64,000 bases of DNA from Aporrectodea caliginosa (GCA_020284085.1 JACEVL010000834.1:544501-608500); one strand, 5' to 3'. Counted from the stretch's first letter, positions 48,073 to 60,159 are shown. Translations and numbers: made by a program. The notes: generated by a model from the sequence alone, not told the origin.

Positions 48073-49098
48073 AGGAGGAAGGGAGAGTCAATACATGTGA
48101 AATCTTAACGTGTGAAATACCGTGTAAGTGACTGTCTCAGATTTGACTGTAATTTTTGCTATTTTATTGTTTGATCATTATGTTTGTACATCATATTGAA
48201 ATTGTCAGAAGCCTATCGCCATGTATCTGCATTGGATCATCATCATCACCACCACCATCATCAGTTTCTGACGCCAGCCATTTGGCGGCGATGGGTACGA
48301 ATAAATTATCTCCTTTAAATGTCGAAACCATCGGAGTCTTCTTTGAACGACTTTGTCTAGCAGAGTTGTTTCGATCCATAATGCTGTCTAATGCCAGCGT
48401 TTCTTATTTTCTGAAGTCTTGAAATCCCTGCAATCTTCCGCAGTAAACTAATTTCTGCTGTAATAATAATTATTCTTTTCTTGTCTTGCTTTCGCACTGG
48501 CCAACATTCCGACCGGTAGACTAGAGGCAAATCGGTTATATCTTCGTCTCGTATAATTAGCCTAATTATCTTTGTCTGTTTTTTGGTCTTGGTAAATAGT
48601 AATAGGATTGCAAGGGGTGTTCAGGCACGAATGAGGAAGTTTTTCACCTCGCAAGATATAATTAAAATTATGAAATTATTTAATTTCCCAAAGAACTGAT
48701 GTAAATTGTTATTACTTTTAACCAAAAAGATGGCATCCAAAATGCACCATTATACACACCCAAATAAAAAGTTCCTTAATTACAGCTTCTTCCCAGACCC
48801 CTCCCCTCAGAGAGGTTGGAATCTGCGTAATTTTGGGGAGGCTCTGGTTACGCCACTGCTAGATGGTGTTAGACTGTTAGTTTACCTACTATTAAACCTA
48901 GTACCTAAGTTATTATAATTTTTTAACTTAATAATAATATTTCACTGTTTTCATTTGCAATTTTTCGTTTCTTAGCCTTTCAGCGCTGTACGCACGTGCG
49001 TAAGTGCGTACGTCTACCGGCGCTCCTGTAGGCCTATATTCGTTTATTTAGTAGTAGATAATTAAACATGTACATATCAAGTGTTGGATCAACAAATA
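48073..49098. other. No gene recognised; hAT end fragment at 48845
   Basis: ctctggttacgccactg near 48841-48858 matches the right end of the cagtggcgtaac MITE family without a recognisable left end. The rest is AT-rich unique DNA. Confidence 0.35.
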
Positions 49099-50088
49099 GG
49101 GGAGAATGTCCTGCATTGGGTCAATTTTTACATTTTATGCATACAATTGGTATTAGTTGTAGTGCATATAATTATTTTGTTGTCATTATCAAAAAGAGCA
49201 ACGTTTAATCAATCGAATGTGATATATACTACTACATTATTGCAAGAATAAACCATAAAAATTTAGTATTTTCCTCACTGGAAAAAATCGTCCCAATGCA
49301 GGCCACTATGGCCTGCATTGGGACACTGCTTGGAGAGCGTTGGGTCAAGCAACTGATCTTGTTCTAATCAGGTTCAATAGAGTGTAACAGCTCATATTGC
49401 AGTTGAAGATGATATTCTGTTTCACAAAATATACAGTAAATTATTATTATTTGTCCCTAGGTACCTCAGATCCACCAGGAATTAAAATCTTATTATTAGT
49501 AGGTAAGCGTGTCCTGCATTGGGTCAATTTTTTCATTTTAGGCCTAATGCATAAATTTGGTGTTAGTTGTAGTATATATATTTTGTTGTCACCAAATATT
49601 ATTTAATATACGTCTACTGAAGTCATAAAATATACAGCAAAACTATTTAAGTTTAATCTTCTATGAATGGCATGTATTGGGTATGTCCCAATGCAGGCCA
49701 TCAGTGCATGTCCCAAAGCAGGCCATCAATGGGCGGTTACCTAGTTTTCAGATAATACAAAAGGTAACATGCATATGACCTCCAAATTTCACCATATGCT
49801 TCGAAATATACTGTCCTAAATAGTTCACAGAAATTTTTGGCTAAATTAGCACCAGATATTTAATGCATTGACTGAGACTGTAAGAGTAAAAGTTACTTTT
49901 TGGACCTCAAAATGAAGATATGCAGTATCTCTGTCAAAAGCTTTTCAATTCGCAGCAAATGACGCCTGATCACTATCTCATCAAAAATACGTTCGCTGGG
50001 CGACGCCACACGCGATAATATATAACCACGGCTTAGATACCACCACTGTCCCAATGCAGGACATGTCCCAATGCAGGACATTCTCCCC
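49099..50088. mobile_element. TA-flanked non-autonomous DNA element, about 1 kb
   Basis: 22-bp terminal inverted repeats: ggggagaatgtcctgcattggg at the left and its exact complement at the right end, with TA directly outside each. The core motif cctgcattggg recurs internally in both orientations at about 49292, 49310, 49511, 49688, 49713 and 50049. TA duplication suggests Tc1/mariner-type mobilisation. No transposase frame. Confidence 0.85.
49291..49323. repeat. Perfect hairpin inside the 49099 element
   Basis: tcccaatgcaggcc, 5-nt loop actat, then the exact complement ggcctgcattggga. It uses the same motif as the element ends. Confidence 0.9.
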
Positions 50089-50199
50089 TACACGCTATTT
50101 TGCAGGCGGTTGAAGATCATCCGAATGATTGATTCTTCAACGACGACGATTTTCAGAAGTTAAATCTAAATTTCAATGTACGATTTTCAATAGCATCGG

Positions 50200-50945
50200 A
50201 AGGCCTCATCCCTGGTCATTATTCAATGAATTTATCGGGTTCAGAACCTTCACCATATAAACTGCCCGTTTGAATGGGCGCCACACCATTTAATGACGCA
50301 CGGTCTGTACGCAGTCACCGTATAGTTGTACAGGTCTACGTACGTTCAAAACCGCGATCACAAAACCGCGATCGTCAAAACCGCGATCACAAAATAGCGA
50401 TGCACAAAACAGCGACTGCATAAAATAGCGATCATCAAAACAGCGATTAAATTCGAAGTTTGACTAATCGACCTAGATTGTGCTACTTTCGTGGAATTGG
50501 ACATAATTTAAGTCTTCAAATTTTACATTACACATTTGTTATAATATTATTTATACTTCTTGATACATTTAAAGCTTCCTATAATAAATCGGTGAAATCG
50601 CTGTTTTGATGATCGCTATTTTATGCAGTCGCTGTTTTGTGCATCGCTATTTTGTGATCGCGGTTTTGACGATCGCTGTTTTGTGATCGCGGTTTTGAAC
50701 GTAAACCGTTGTACAGACCTATACAGATCGGGCTAGCTGTGAAAGTCTTTTCTGTTCAGTGCGTTTAATACTAAAACTCTTTGTTCACTCTGGGCAATTT
50801 CTCTTCATAAATGTAAATGTAGGCCTACTCGATTTTATACAGCGACCATATGACCTCGACCCTGCTCAATTTTTTAATGAATTGATCGGGTGAGACCTTC
50901 ACCACGTACCGCTGCCCGTTTGAATAGGCGTTACACCTATTAAGG
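50200..50945 (+). repeat. Diverged repeat pair flanking the foldback MITE
   Basis: aatgaatttatcgggttcag ... ctgcccgtttgaatgggcg (about 50225-50282) and aatgaattgatcgggtgaga ... ctgcccgtttgaataggcg (about 50876-50932). One is an older copy of the other or both belong to a dispersed family. Confidence 0.6.
50343..50701. mobile_element. Foldback MITE with about 105-bp inverted arms
   Basis: The left arm begins cgttcaaaaccgcgatcac and the right arm ends with its complement. Over about 105 bp I see one mismatch between the arms. The arms are built from repeated caaaa(c/t)(c/a)gcgatc units. Flanked by TA on both sides. The interior is about 140 bp of AT-rich DNA. Confidence 0.9.
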
Positions 50946-51079
50946 TCCCCGAGAACGGACCGTGCTAGCCCGAGAATTCAATCTCTGAAATAAGCCATTT
51001 TCGGGAATTGAACCGCGATCCACACACTCTCTTACACAGACACACTCTCTTACACAGAGGACTGAGATGAACTCGTACA

Positions 51080-51176
51080 GGACGCAGCCTACTCTATAAC
51101 CGATGTAGCTAACTGGGCGCTTCATTGGCCACCTTTGCTTCCGCGTAAATGTCCGGGTACAAGTAGGTCTACATAT
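51080..51176 (+). repeat. Dispersed 97-bp repeat, copy 2
   Basis: ggacgcagcctactctataa ... gggcgcttcattgg ... gtaaatgtccgggtac. Same family as 44697-44793. The upstream acacactctcttacacag is itself repeated in tandem. Confidence 0.85.
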
Positions 51177-51179
51177 CTA

Positions 51180-52843
51180 TATTCGTTTATTTCAGAAAAC
51201 AACAGGCAGAAGGCTGTAGGTTAACAATAACAGTTGACTACTTATGGATGGGTTAATTAGTACATGTTTTTATATAACATTCTAGGACTAAAGTTCATCG
51301 AGTCTTTATGGGGGAGGGTGAAATTGTGTGCCCTTTGTCGGAAGTTACATATAGCCTACCTACCAGCTACCATACCGTTCAGTATTGGCCTGATGAATTG
51401 ATCACCGAGTGGTACACTGGCTGAGCAAATCGATTTTGACAACATTGGCTTACAAAGCATCACTGCAGTTTATCATCAGAAATTTTTCAGCTTATCATAA
51501 ATGCCGCTTTTCACTGTATTGTTAATTAATATTTCACTGCATCATGAATGAACTTTTAACTGTACCATTTGTCTTCAGCAAGCACAAGGGTGATTCCGTG
51601 TCAAATCAACCAAATTTACAACCACAATTGACATGACCGACTCAGATTTACATGAAATCTGGCACACCTGTTGGGACACATAAGACATGTATAAAACCTC
51701 AAAAAATTATTTTGGGTCAATTACGCTCCACGATGTAGGTCGGCAAACTTTGACCCGACCCGCTCGACCTCGTATCGTTGGACGACTGCATCTCAGCTTG
51801 TAGAAGAGCTAGGAAGGTGTTCTTGGTGTCATTATTGAGCTCCTTTGATGAACTATTTGGGTAGATTATTCATGATTATTTAAAAGTTTAACATATTCGC
51901 CAATTGAGCACTTTGCCCTTGACCCTTTCGCAGCTTTTTAAATCTGACAAATTCACACTTCTAGACTGAAGTGGCTTGAACATCCTCAGAAGAAATTAGA
52001 ATGGTATCTGTAATGTTTTTTGCTATGATTAATTTGTCTATAATTATGTACAAACTTTGAGTTGAACATAATATGGGTAATTGCAATTCAGAAGACTTGG
52101 ACATTGAAGTTTGCACATAATTATAGACGTGGCTGTTGAAATTTGTACATAATTCTAGACAAAATAACTGTATCAAAAAACCATGAACAATTGAACATGC
52201 ATGGCTGTGGTTATGAAATGATGAGGAGCACATCAGAAAAGCAAAGCACAAAGCCCTCAGAAGCACTACCCATGAAGAGGCACATGTGATAGGCTGCAAA
52301 ATGTTACACTGTGCATTAGACATGAGTCATGACAGTTCGGTCATTAAACAGGTGTGGTTAATGGTTATGTCCATTTGAATCCTTAGTTAATAGGTTTGCT
52401 ATGGGTAAGCTAATTTTTTCAGCAGTAGTTACAAAAAGCATATGAAATGGAAAACTCAGATCAAGAAAGTTAACTGGCCAGTATTAGCTAGTTAGTAAGT
52501 TAGTGATAAAATGAGCAGTCTATTGGCGGTATCACTTCAGATTAAGTTACCTCATGGCATCAGCTTTGACTTCTTTGACTAAAGAAACATTCACAGCAGA
52601 AAGACAAAAAGCATGTTTGGCTTGTTAAAAAATCAACATTTCTTAAGAGATTTAAAAAACAAACAATAAACACATGAATCTTAGAGAAGTTTAGTTAGCC
52701 GAAAACTATGCCAACTGACAAATGTAACAACGTAGGACATATACATGCATACACATATACTGATTATACATACACTATTATGTATTGGTCTACTGTATGC
52801 ATGTATATGAATGTGTGGCATATATATATATATATACATATAT
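51180..52843. other. No gene recognised
   Basis: AT-rich unique DNA. A minus-strand open frame of 120 codons (51961-52323) is Ser/Cys/Leu-rich without domain or splice support. Confidence 0.35.
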
Positions 52844-53303
52844 TAGGGCTGCGGATTTTAATGATTAATTTGCCGACTAATCGTCATAATTTTAATCGAT
52901 TAATTTTGGCGTGTTTGATTAATTTTTTTACTTATTTCATGAGGTCAAGTGGCCCATTTCCAGAGTAAACGATGTGGCAAAAAATGATACTGTGAAAACG
53001 TTTCAGTGGAAAATTAAGCAATCATTTTGCATTTAAGGTAAAAGCTAAATGAAGAGTTGAAGATGGCGACAAAATAAACGTCTTCATTGCCATAAACAAA
53101 CTGCTTACTGTAGTGTAAACACGTCACTGACGTATCACCTTCAGCATGTGGAATGATTGAAGGTTTTTTGTAGAAAGGAAGCAGCAACTGACTTAGTGAC
53201 TACATTTTACACAGTTTTTCATGCTTTAGGTAACAGATACCAAATTAATCGAATTTAAATTTAGGAGATTAATCGATTAATTTTTTAATCAGCGCCAGCC
53301 CTA
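52844..53303. mobile_element. Probable hAT-like MITE in a (TA)n tract
   Basis: Starts tagggctgcggattttaatg and ends gcgccagcccta. The subterminal ttaatcgattaatttt occurs in inverted orientation at both ends. The flanking (TA)n hides the duplication (acatatat against atatatat). No coding sequence. Confidence 0.65.
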
Positions 53304-53982
53304 ATATATATATATATATGATAATATATATGTATATAAATATATAAATATACAGGACAAAAAGTAACTCTTTAGGATGAATAAATCAGCAGAACAAGTG
53401 AATAAATCAGCAGAACATTTCATTGAACTCTTAGATGAACTCATCAGAAGTTATTAAAACAAACACATCTTTGATTAACAATCTCATTCTGCTGCATAAA
53501 ACTCGGAATCATGCAGGATTTGTAGCAGGAGAAAATCTGCTCCCATTTCAACAAATGAAAATCGTTACAAGCATAGCACATGCCGTATTGTCAGTAAAAG
53601 ACTTGCAAATAGCACAAGACATCGCATGACGTACCAACTCCTCAACCTAACCTTCATATGTGACAATGCCAATTCACTCATCCAAAGGATGCTATATATG
53701 CGAATGATTAGTTATATCTCCGCTCCAAAACTGACCTAACAATCATCATATTATTCTTATTTTTTTAATGAAGGTAAGAATGACCTCTCAGGAATGACAA
53801 AGATAACATTAAGGGGTAAACTTTAACTTATGGAAAATGAGGCGTTGTATCCACAACCTTCTAAAAAGCGCTTTTGAAGACAATGGCATTATAGCGCTAG
53901 ACAAAGATGGCAAGACACTGGAAGAGGTAATGTGTTTCAAATCAGTCACCTGAGAATGCTGACCGCTGATGGCCAAGCTCTG

Positions 53983-54385
53983 AGCCAAATTCTGAAGTTT
54001 CTATAGCAACAGGAATAACAAGCTCTGAGCCAAATTCTGGAGTTTCTATAGTAACAGGGATAACAAGCTCTGAGCCAAATTTAGGAGTTTCTGTAGCAAC
54101 AGAATAACAAGCTCTGAGCCAAATTCTGGAGTTTCTATAGTAACAGGGATAACAAGCTCTGAGCCAAATTCTGGAGTTTCTATAGCAACAGGAATAACAA
54201 GCTCTGAGCCAAATTCTGGAGTTTCTATAGCAACAGGAAAAACAAGCTCTGAGCCAAATTTAGGAGTTTCTGTAGCAACAGGGATAACAAGCTCTGAGTC
54301 AAATTTAGGAGTTTCTATAGCAACAGGGAAAACAAGCTCTGAGCCAAATTTAGGAGTTTCTATAGCAACAGGGATAACACGTGTG
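53983..54385. repeat. 45-bp minisatellite, about 9 copies
   Basis: Units of 45 bp with core aagctctgagccaaattctg and gagtttctatagcaacagg. Because 45 is a multiple of 3, frames stay open on both strands. The plus strand reads a Ser/Thr-rich 15-residue repeat (SSEPNSGVSIATGIT), and the minus strand reads VIPVAIETPEFGSEL. One unit near 54103 has lost a base, breaking the plus frame. From about 54110 the plus frame stays open past the array to a stop at 54605-54607. Confidence 0.9.
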
Positions 54386-54607
54386 CTGCAGGCAACCTGG
54401 CATACTTCAGTGGCAGCCTGCTCACCTGCCACTGAGACCACAGGTGTACCAAGTATAGCTCACAGCAGATCCCAGGTCAAGTATTTACCAACAGTTCAAG
54501 AGACTAGGGTAGCACCATCAGGTTGCATACCATCAGTTTGCAGAAGACCTGTGTGCTCTTTCATGCTTGGGACGTCTACAACGCGGAGAGCTCACCGATT
54601 AACGTGA
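54110..54607 (+). CDS. Doubtful Ser/Thr-rich repeat frame plus unique tail
   Basis: Open frame of about 165 codons. It begins inside the 45-bp minisatellite (SSEPNLGVSIATG repeats) and extends into about 75 codons of non-repetitive sequence (HTSVAACSPATETTGVPS, RVAPSGCIPSVCRRPVC) before TGA. Mucin-like composition would suit a secreted or surface protein. No start, signal peptide or confirmed splice site is visible, and the opposite strand is also open across the repeats. It may be a shadow of repeat periodicity. Confidence 0.2.
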   Translation, partial: SSEPNSGVSIVTGITSSEPNSGVSIATGITSSEPNSGVSIATGKTSSEPNLGVSVATGITSSESNLGVSIATGKTSSEPNLGVSIATGITRVLQATWHTSVAACSPATETTGVPSIAHSRSQVKYLPTVQETRVAPSGCIPSVCRRPVCSFMLGTSTTRRAHRLT

Positions 54608-56128
54608 TGGTGGATAGACCAACCAAATACTAGTTTGCAGATAAATCCACGATGACACCCTGGGTCAACTGCATCTCAACATTTGTAACTATGGTAGTGG
54701 CAAAGTTCAAGGTTCAAGTGAAGACCCACAGTCACTCACAATGCCTCATTATTAAGACTGAGATCACAAGATAGAACCAGGAAGCAGTCAGAGCAGGCAT
54801 AGCAAGCGGCTGCCAACCTTGTCCGATCCAAATGGTTTCTAGCAACAGTTAAAAAGCAGTGCTGATCCCTGTCTATCAACAGCTGGTCCCATATTCCTTC
54901 CTTTGATAGCAAAGGATTCATGACAGCTTGAAGGGCACTATTATAATTATTATTAACTTTATAGTACACTTAAAATACTCTAAAACTTAAGAGCAAATTT
55001 CTGTGTGAACATGAGAACAATTCCTTGAAATAATTGTTCACAGTCATAGCATGCAAACTGACAGCTGGTATTGTCAAATAACTGAAATTTCCATTAGATC
55101 ACCCAAGATTTCCTCACGTATACTTGATCTCACACCACTAAACTTGTCAATCTGACCTGAAAACTGGCCAGATTGCCCGCAAACAATTATCTAAGTCAGT
55201 AAACAGTCAATTTAAATAAGTCGGCTGTTTTAATAGCAATCTGTATTAAAGGTAAAATTCTAGCAAACGTCACACAAGATTTAAAAATAAGAATCCAATT
55301 AATAATTATGTTCAAGCAAATGCACGGACACAGTCTCGGATCATAAACGCACGTACAAACACAAAATCGTAGGCAAATCTGTGCAGCTTGTTTACAGTTA
55401 TATCTCAAAATTGATAAATTGACCACGACCACAGCACATAAATACTCAACAACACACAACCACGGTGTTTGGATCTACACCTCAATACACACATACATGA
55501 GTGTGCCTGTCAGATACCTTTAAAGAGATTGTTTTTGAGCCCACCTAGTTGAACGACGCCCTGTAACTAGTTGAGTCTTTTGTCAACTAGCTTTTTGAAT
55601 AAACGAATATTTGATCGATTGATTGAGTTTTGAGGTAATCCGGTTTGCTTAGTGTGCAGCTTCTGTGCATCCATTTGAAAAAAATATAATTTTGAATGAC
55701 ATTACATGAGCACTCACTCCAGCTCGATCAGATCTAAGAATTTCGGAGGAAAAAACAAAGTTCATTAAGCAGCCAACAGCCATTTCTTTACCAATATAAA
55801 AACCAGAACAGCCTCTAAACATCACAGTGCGATAAGCAAGTGGTTAATAAAGAATACTTCTGAAACGTTGCTTCGAGTCATCGACTGCTTAGCCTACGAA
55901 CTACTCAAATCTCTATTATTATTATTATTATAATATACTCACTTACCTACTTACTTATAAATGCTGGGTGCTTCATGTGAATGTACATGTTAAATTGAAA
56001 TGTTTCAGTAGCAAACGATTTTGTTTATATATCAGAAGATCTTTTACTTAAGCTTAATTTTTATCTACTCTGTGGAAAACATTTCTGTAATAGACACGTG
56101 GCCCCCTGTGAGTTGTACAATAGCTTAT

Positions 56129-56308
56129 TTTGGCCCTTGGTAAAAAATGCTTGGAAACTGCTGATATAACTGAACAGCATCACCAGCAGATGCAGGAGTT
56201 CGATATTCAGATTAAACAGCTGAAGAGGAAGATGACAGAACAGTCAAGGAAACTGAAGGTCAAGAAACAAACAGACAAGCAAGTGGAGCAGCTCAACCAG
56301 GAGGGAGT
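56129..56308 (+). CDS. Possible coiled-coil exon (orphan)
   Basis: The open stretch includes CLETADITEQHHQQMQEFDI, QIKQLKRKMTEQSRKLKVKK and QTDKQVEQLNQE. It is strongly charged and helix-forming with coiled-coil heptads. It ends at a good donor-like GTGAGC at 56309, and an acceptor-like TACAATAG lies at about 56120-56127. It sits just downstream of the RhoGAP stop on the opposite strand. Neighbouring exons of the same gene were not found, so it may be an isolated exon or a retro-inserted fragment. Confidence 0.3.
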
Positions 56309-56857
56309 GAGCTCAAGAAAAAACAACCTCTCCTCTTAAAGAGGTATCTGACAGCGCCTATTTGTGCTGCAAACAAACACATATCTCTATGCATGTATAA
56401 AAGCTTCTGCATCTGCATCCATATATGCATAATTATACGCATATATACTAAAAGAAAATGTCAAAATGTTTAAATAGTTGTGTTTGCATTTAATATTATG
56501 CATATACGACCAGCAGGCAATTTCAAGACAATATCACTGTTAAGCAGTTAACAATAGAAATAAAGACAAAAAATATTCTCAAGTTAAAGACAACTACATT
56601 AAATGCGGTAAGCCATCGTCACCAGCAGATTCCGAATGACATCGACAATGGCTTCCACGAAACATCCACAAGGGAAGAACCATACAAAAAGAGAGACAAT
56701 AAAACTAGCTAAACACCAATGTAATATCACATAAAGCCTCCTCTCTGTCTCTCTCTTCCCCAAATCTTCACTTGCCACAACAGTTCTCTTCTTCAAGTCA
56801 ATAGCAGCCAAGTAACACTCGTCCAAATGCAGATAAGAAAAGCGCAAACTGAGCAAC

Positions 56858-57414
56858 TCAGGTGGTCTCCATCTCATCCAGGGTCAGCGTCGACTGAACC
56901 TGGTCAAGACTCTTGCCATCACAGTCAACAATACCAGAGTCACAAAACATATCCATTCGTGTTTCGACTTTCTGATCGCATACTGAACCTTCACGTGAAA
57001 CCTGAGAAGAAACTGGCTCAACAGGATCACATGACAGAGTACGACGTAACAGCCTTGCCTGAGCATTCTCGATGCCAAATAGCTTTCCACGGCAACTCGA
57101 ACGAATGGGATGTCGCATCAAATTAAGTGATGACTCCTGCAGGGCACTTTGACTTCGGAAATTCCTAACGGTCAGGCCTCCAGCAACCGTTGTTACGCGT
57201 CTCTCTGAAAGATAGCGTTTCAGAGGAGCTTTCTCTTTTTTCTCAAACTTCCGGAATTTCTTTGGTGGACAATCCTTGTTAACTGTGGGGTCATCTGGCA
57301 GCTCAAGGACATCACTTCGACCTTTCCTCCGGCCTCGAATCTTGCGATTAGCAGCGTGGAGAAACGACGAAACAATTTCCTTACAACGAGAATCACGAGG
57401 TAGACGTGGAAAAG
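56858..57414 (-). CDS. ARHGAP21/23-like: Terminal exon, basic C-terminal tail of ARHGAP21/23-like RhoGAP
   Basis: Acceptor CTTTTAATTTCCAG precedes 57414. After two bases, 185 codons run to TGA at 56858-56860. The segment CKEIVSSFLHAANRKIRGRR resembles the Ser-rich and basic region that follows the RhoGAP domain in vertebrate ARHGAP21. The tail has further basic and phospho-site-like stretches (KKFRKFEKKEKAPLKRYLSE, RLLRRTLSCDP) and an acidic end (LTLDEMETT). Three other minus-frame open stretches overlap it. The chosen frame alone continues to a good acceptor and matches the family. Expected location is cytoplasmic or membrane-associated. Confidence 0.75.
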
Positions 57415-58540
57415 CTGGAAATTAAAAGACAAATTTGCTGAATTCTAACGGATGTTTTACACTTCATTTTCAATTGATACACACTACCATTTACAAGTTT
57501 TGGCTTATTAATTATACCTGTATACAATCAGTAAGCACAAACTTTTCATGGTTCAGTTTAATGAAGGTTGGACCGTTAAAATGTCAAATAAAAAATATTT
57601 ATTTTACAATGATACAAAAGATATTTGCTTTAATTATGCTTTTAGTTATTAAACTTTAATATTATACCATTATAGCAGATTTAAACTGTAAAACATCATC
57701 CTTTAACCTAAACATTAACAAAACCTGATATCTGACAACACACTGTGAGGAAACGCTATTCACAGGAAGTACCTGGTAAATAACGTAGATATGTATGTGA
57801 ACATTTACATGGTGGTTTAATACCATCCACTATCTGCAAAATTAGTTGACTGCTACTTGCAAAGTGAAGTATTATTATTTAATTGAATATAATTACCACT
57901 AAGTTCTTAAGTACTCACTCCTCCATATAGCAGCAACTAATTTCTCTTAGAAACTGTAAATTTTTAATTAAAACACACGCACATCCTATGGTACACTCGA
58001 GATGCTAATTAGCTAACACTAACATTCTCATAGCAACACTTAGAACTTAAATATGCAAACACGTACATAACAGCTTTAAGGATTAATTCTTAAAGAATCA
58101 ATATACCATTAACATTTTATAAATAAAACATGATTAATAACAATTCAATCAGAAAAAAGGTATCAAATTGATGTTGTATACTGATCAAGCTGAGATTGTA
58201 AGCAGTTACAACATTCAAGAGCAACTATGAAATCACACCAATCACAACTATGATGGAGTAGGTCTCGAAAAGATCAACATTGGAGGATTTTCAAGACAAA
58301 ATAAAACACGTCCCAAGTGCAACATGCTACAAATGATAATATCTAAAAGACTGCAAACAACACATCACTGGAGAATGCTACAACATCACAACAAGCATGC
58401 TTAAACACCCAATGTCAAGACTTCAACATCTATACAACATCAGCAGAGACTGAACTGCGAAGAACGGAAATCTGGTGAATCTTAGTCAATGTGAAGTCTT
58501 GATGGTGTTGGACAAAGGCCTCTTGCAGCTCATGCTGGTG

Positions 58541-58858
58541 CAGTGGCGTAATGAGGGGAGGGGGGGGATGGGGGGGGGCAGCCGCCCCGGGCGCAGGACA
58601 GGGGGGTGCAAAATTAGGCTTCTGACAATTTTTGTGAAAGAAATCAGGCACGAATAGTTAAAAAGTAACTATTATACATGAGTCTTGCGGGGGGGGGGGG
58701 GCGCGGGGGGCGCAAAATGAGAGGCTTCTGACAATTTTCTTCTGGAAAAAAAAGACGGGAAAGCAAAAAAAGGTCATTAGAAATTTTGGCGGAACTAAGA
58801 AAGAAAATTTTCAGGAAATTCTTGCCCCCGGGCACACGAACCCCTAGTTACGCCACTG
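58541..58858. mobile_element. hAT-like MITE, longer sister of the 74-bp copy
   Basis: Starts cagtggcgtaatgagggg and ends cccctagttacgccactg. Exact 8-bp duplication tgctggtg at 58533-58540 and 58859-58866. It contains two poly-G tracts, and an internal segment repeats (gcttctgacaatttt). Total 318 bp, inserted in the RhoGAP gene region between the last two exons. Confidence 0.92.
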
Positions 58859-59374
58859 TGCTGGTGCAACTGAACATCGTACTCTTGTGATTTTAAACTC
58901 ATTTACTTAAATCATAACTCCATCTAAATGGCAAAAAATCAGTGAAGCAAAATCAAGAGTTCGATTATATCAATCGATCGAATATCCAATGAATGTGACC
59001 AACTAAGTCTTTTCTTCTTAAGTAAATCAGTTTAAGCCAATCTAAACCCAAAACGTTCTCCTTTACTGCATTAATGAAAGCTTAGCATAGAAATTTGGCT
59101 GTTGCTCATATAGACAATCAGGCAAGTTGCTTGCTAACAAATCACAATGGGACTATTTTATGGTAGAAAACTGTAAAGGAGAGGACACAAGTCTAAAACT
59201 ATAAAATCGTCTTTGCCATAATTATGTGATCCATGTTGCAAGATTTCATACTCTCTGCTGGCTAATTATATATGCACCTGAGAACAAACACCGAGTCCAG
59301 TACTTAAGCCTCTGCAACACTGAATAATTCCTCTACTAAAAAATCTTATATATGAATTTGGTCATTTGGTCATC

Positions 59375-59415
59375 ACCGCCTCTGAGTAGATATCTTGAAG
59401 GGGCGCTATATTAAG
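59375..59415 (+). repeat. SINE-tail fragment
   Basis: cgcctctgagtagatatctt followed by gaaggggcgctatatt, the same tail as at 7628 and 11055. It lies within the RhoGAP gene region. Confidence 0.5.
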
Positions 59416-60126
59416 TTTCATTGATTGATAGTTGTATTAATGTAGGATGAAGTAATTTCTTCAGTTACTACTTGGTAACCACATACACGTACTACACAGT
59501 ATTATCTATTCTGTGACTAGTTATTGGAAATCTCTCAACTGCTCACTTTGTTTCTCACAATAGCCAATTTTCTTATAAATATACGAAGGTTTCCACCATG
59601 TCATGAAGAAATGGAAGTGATGGTGAAAGAAACTGAATAATATTTACAATTGGCTGTGATTCTGATTCTAACCATACCTTATGTAGTGGTAAAAACAAAA
59701 TTTCAAAGCAAAAGCTTATTATGAAGACTACACTGCACACAGATATAGGTGGAATGGGAAAACAATTCTAACACATATAGCCTTTCAGTAACTCAAAGCA
59801 CAACATCTGAGTCACAAACAAAAACTTGAGGATATTCAGAAATAGTCAACCTAAAACAGCAGTTGAATTCCAATCCTAAAACGACAGGCTGCATCTTTTG
59901 TCTGTTTAAGAAAATAAATATTCACAGTAACAAGAAGTAGGAGTGACCGAAATACCACAACTCTAACACATACATGGTAATTCTTTCGACTAATGCTACT
60001 CAAAGTACATATCCCTATATTAGTCATCACACACATGAATACTACAACAGATGGGCACCTTGCATGGCTGTCATACAGTTAAATTCAACTCTTGTTAAAC
60101 TTGTTCATTCATTCATTCATTCGGGA

Positions 60127-60159
<33 letters not shown>

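Noticed and set aside
45200..48131. Glu/Arg/Lys/Gly-rich frames up to 312 codons
   Set aside because: 27- and 24-bp minisatellites with periods divisible by three; each frame gives a different simple peptide and none has unique flanks.
48156..48422. 88-codon plus-strand frame with a Cys/Ser/Pro start
   Set aside because: No domain, no splice support, and the His/Ser-rich part derives from a cat/acc repeat.
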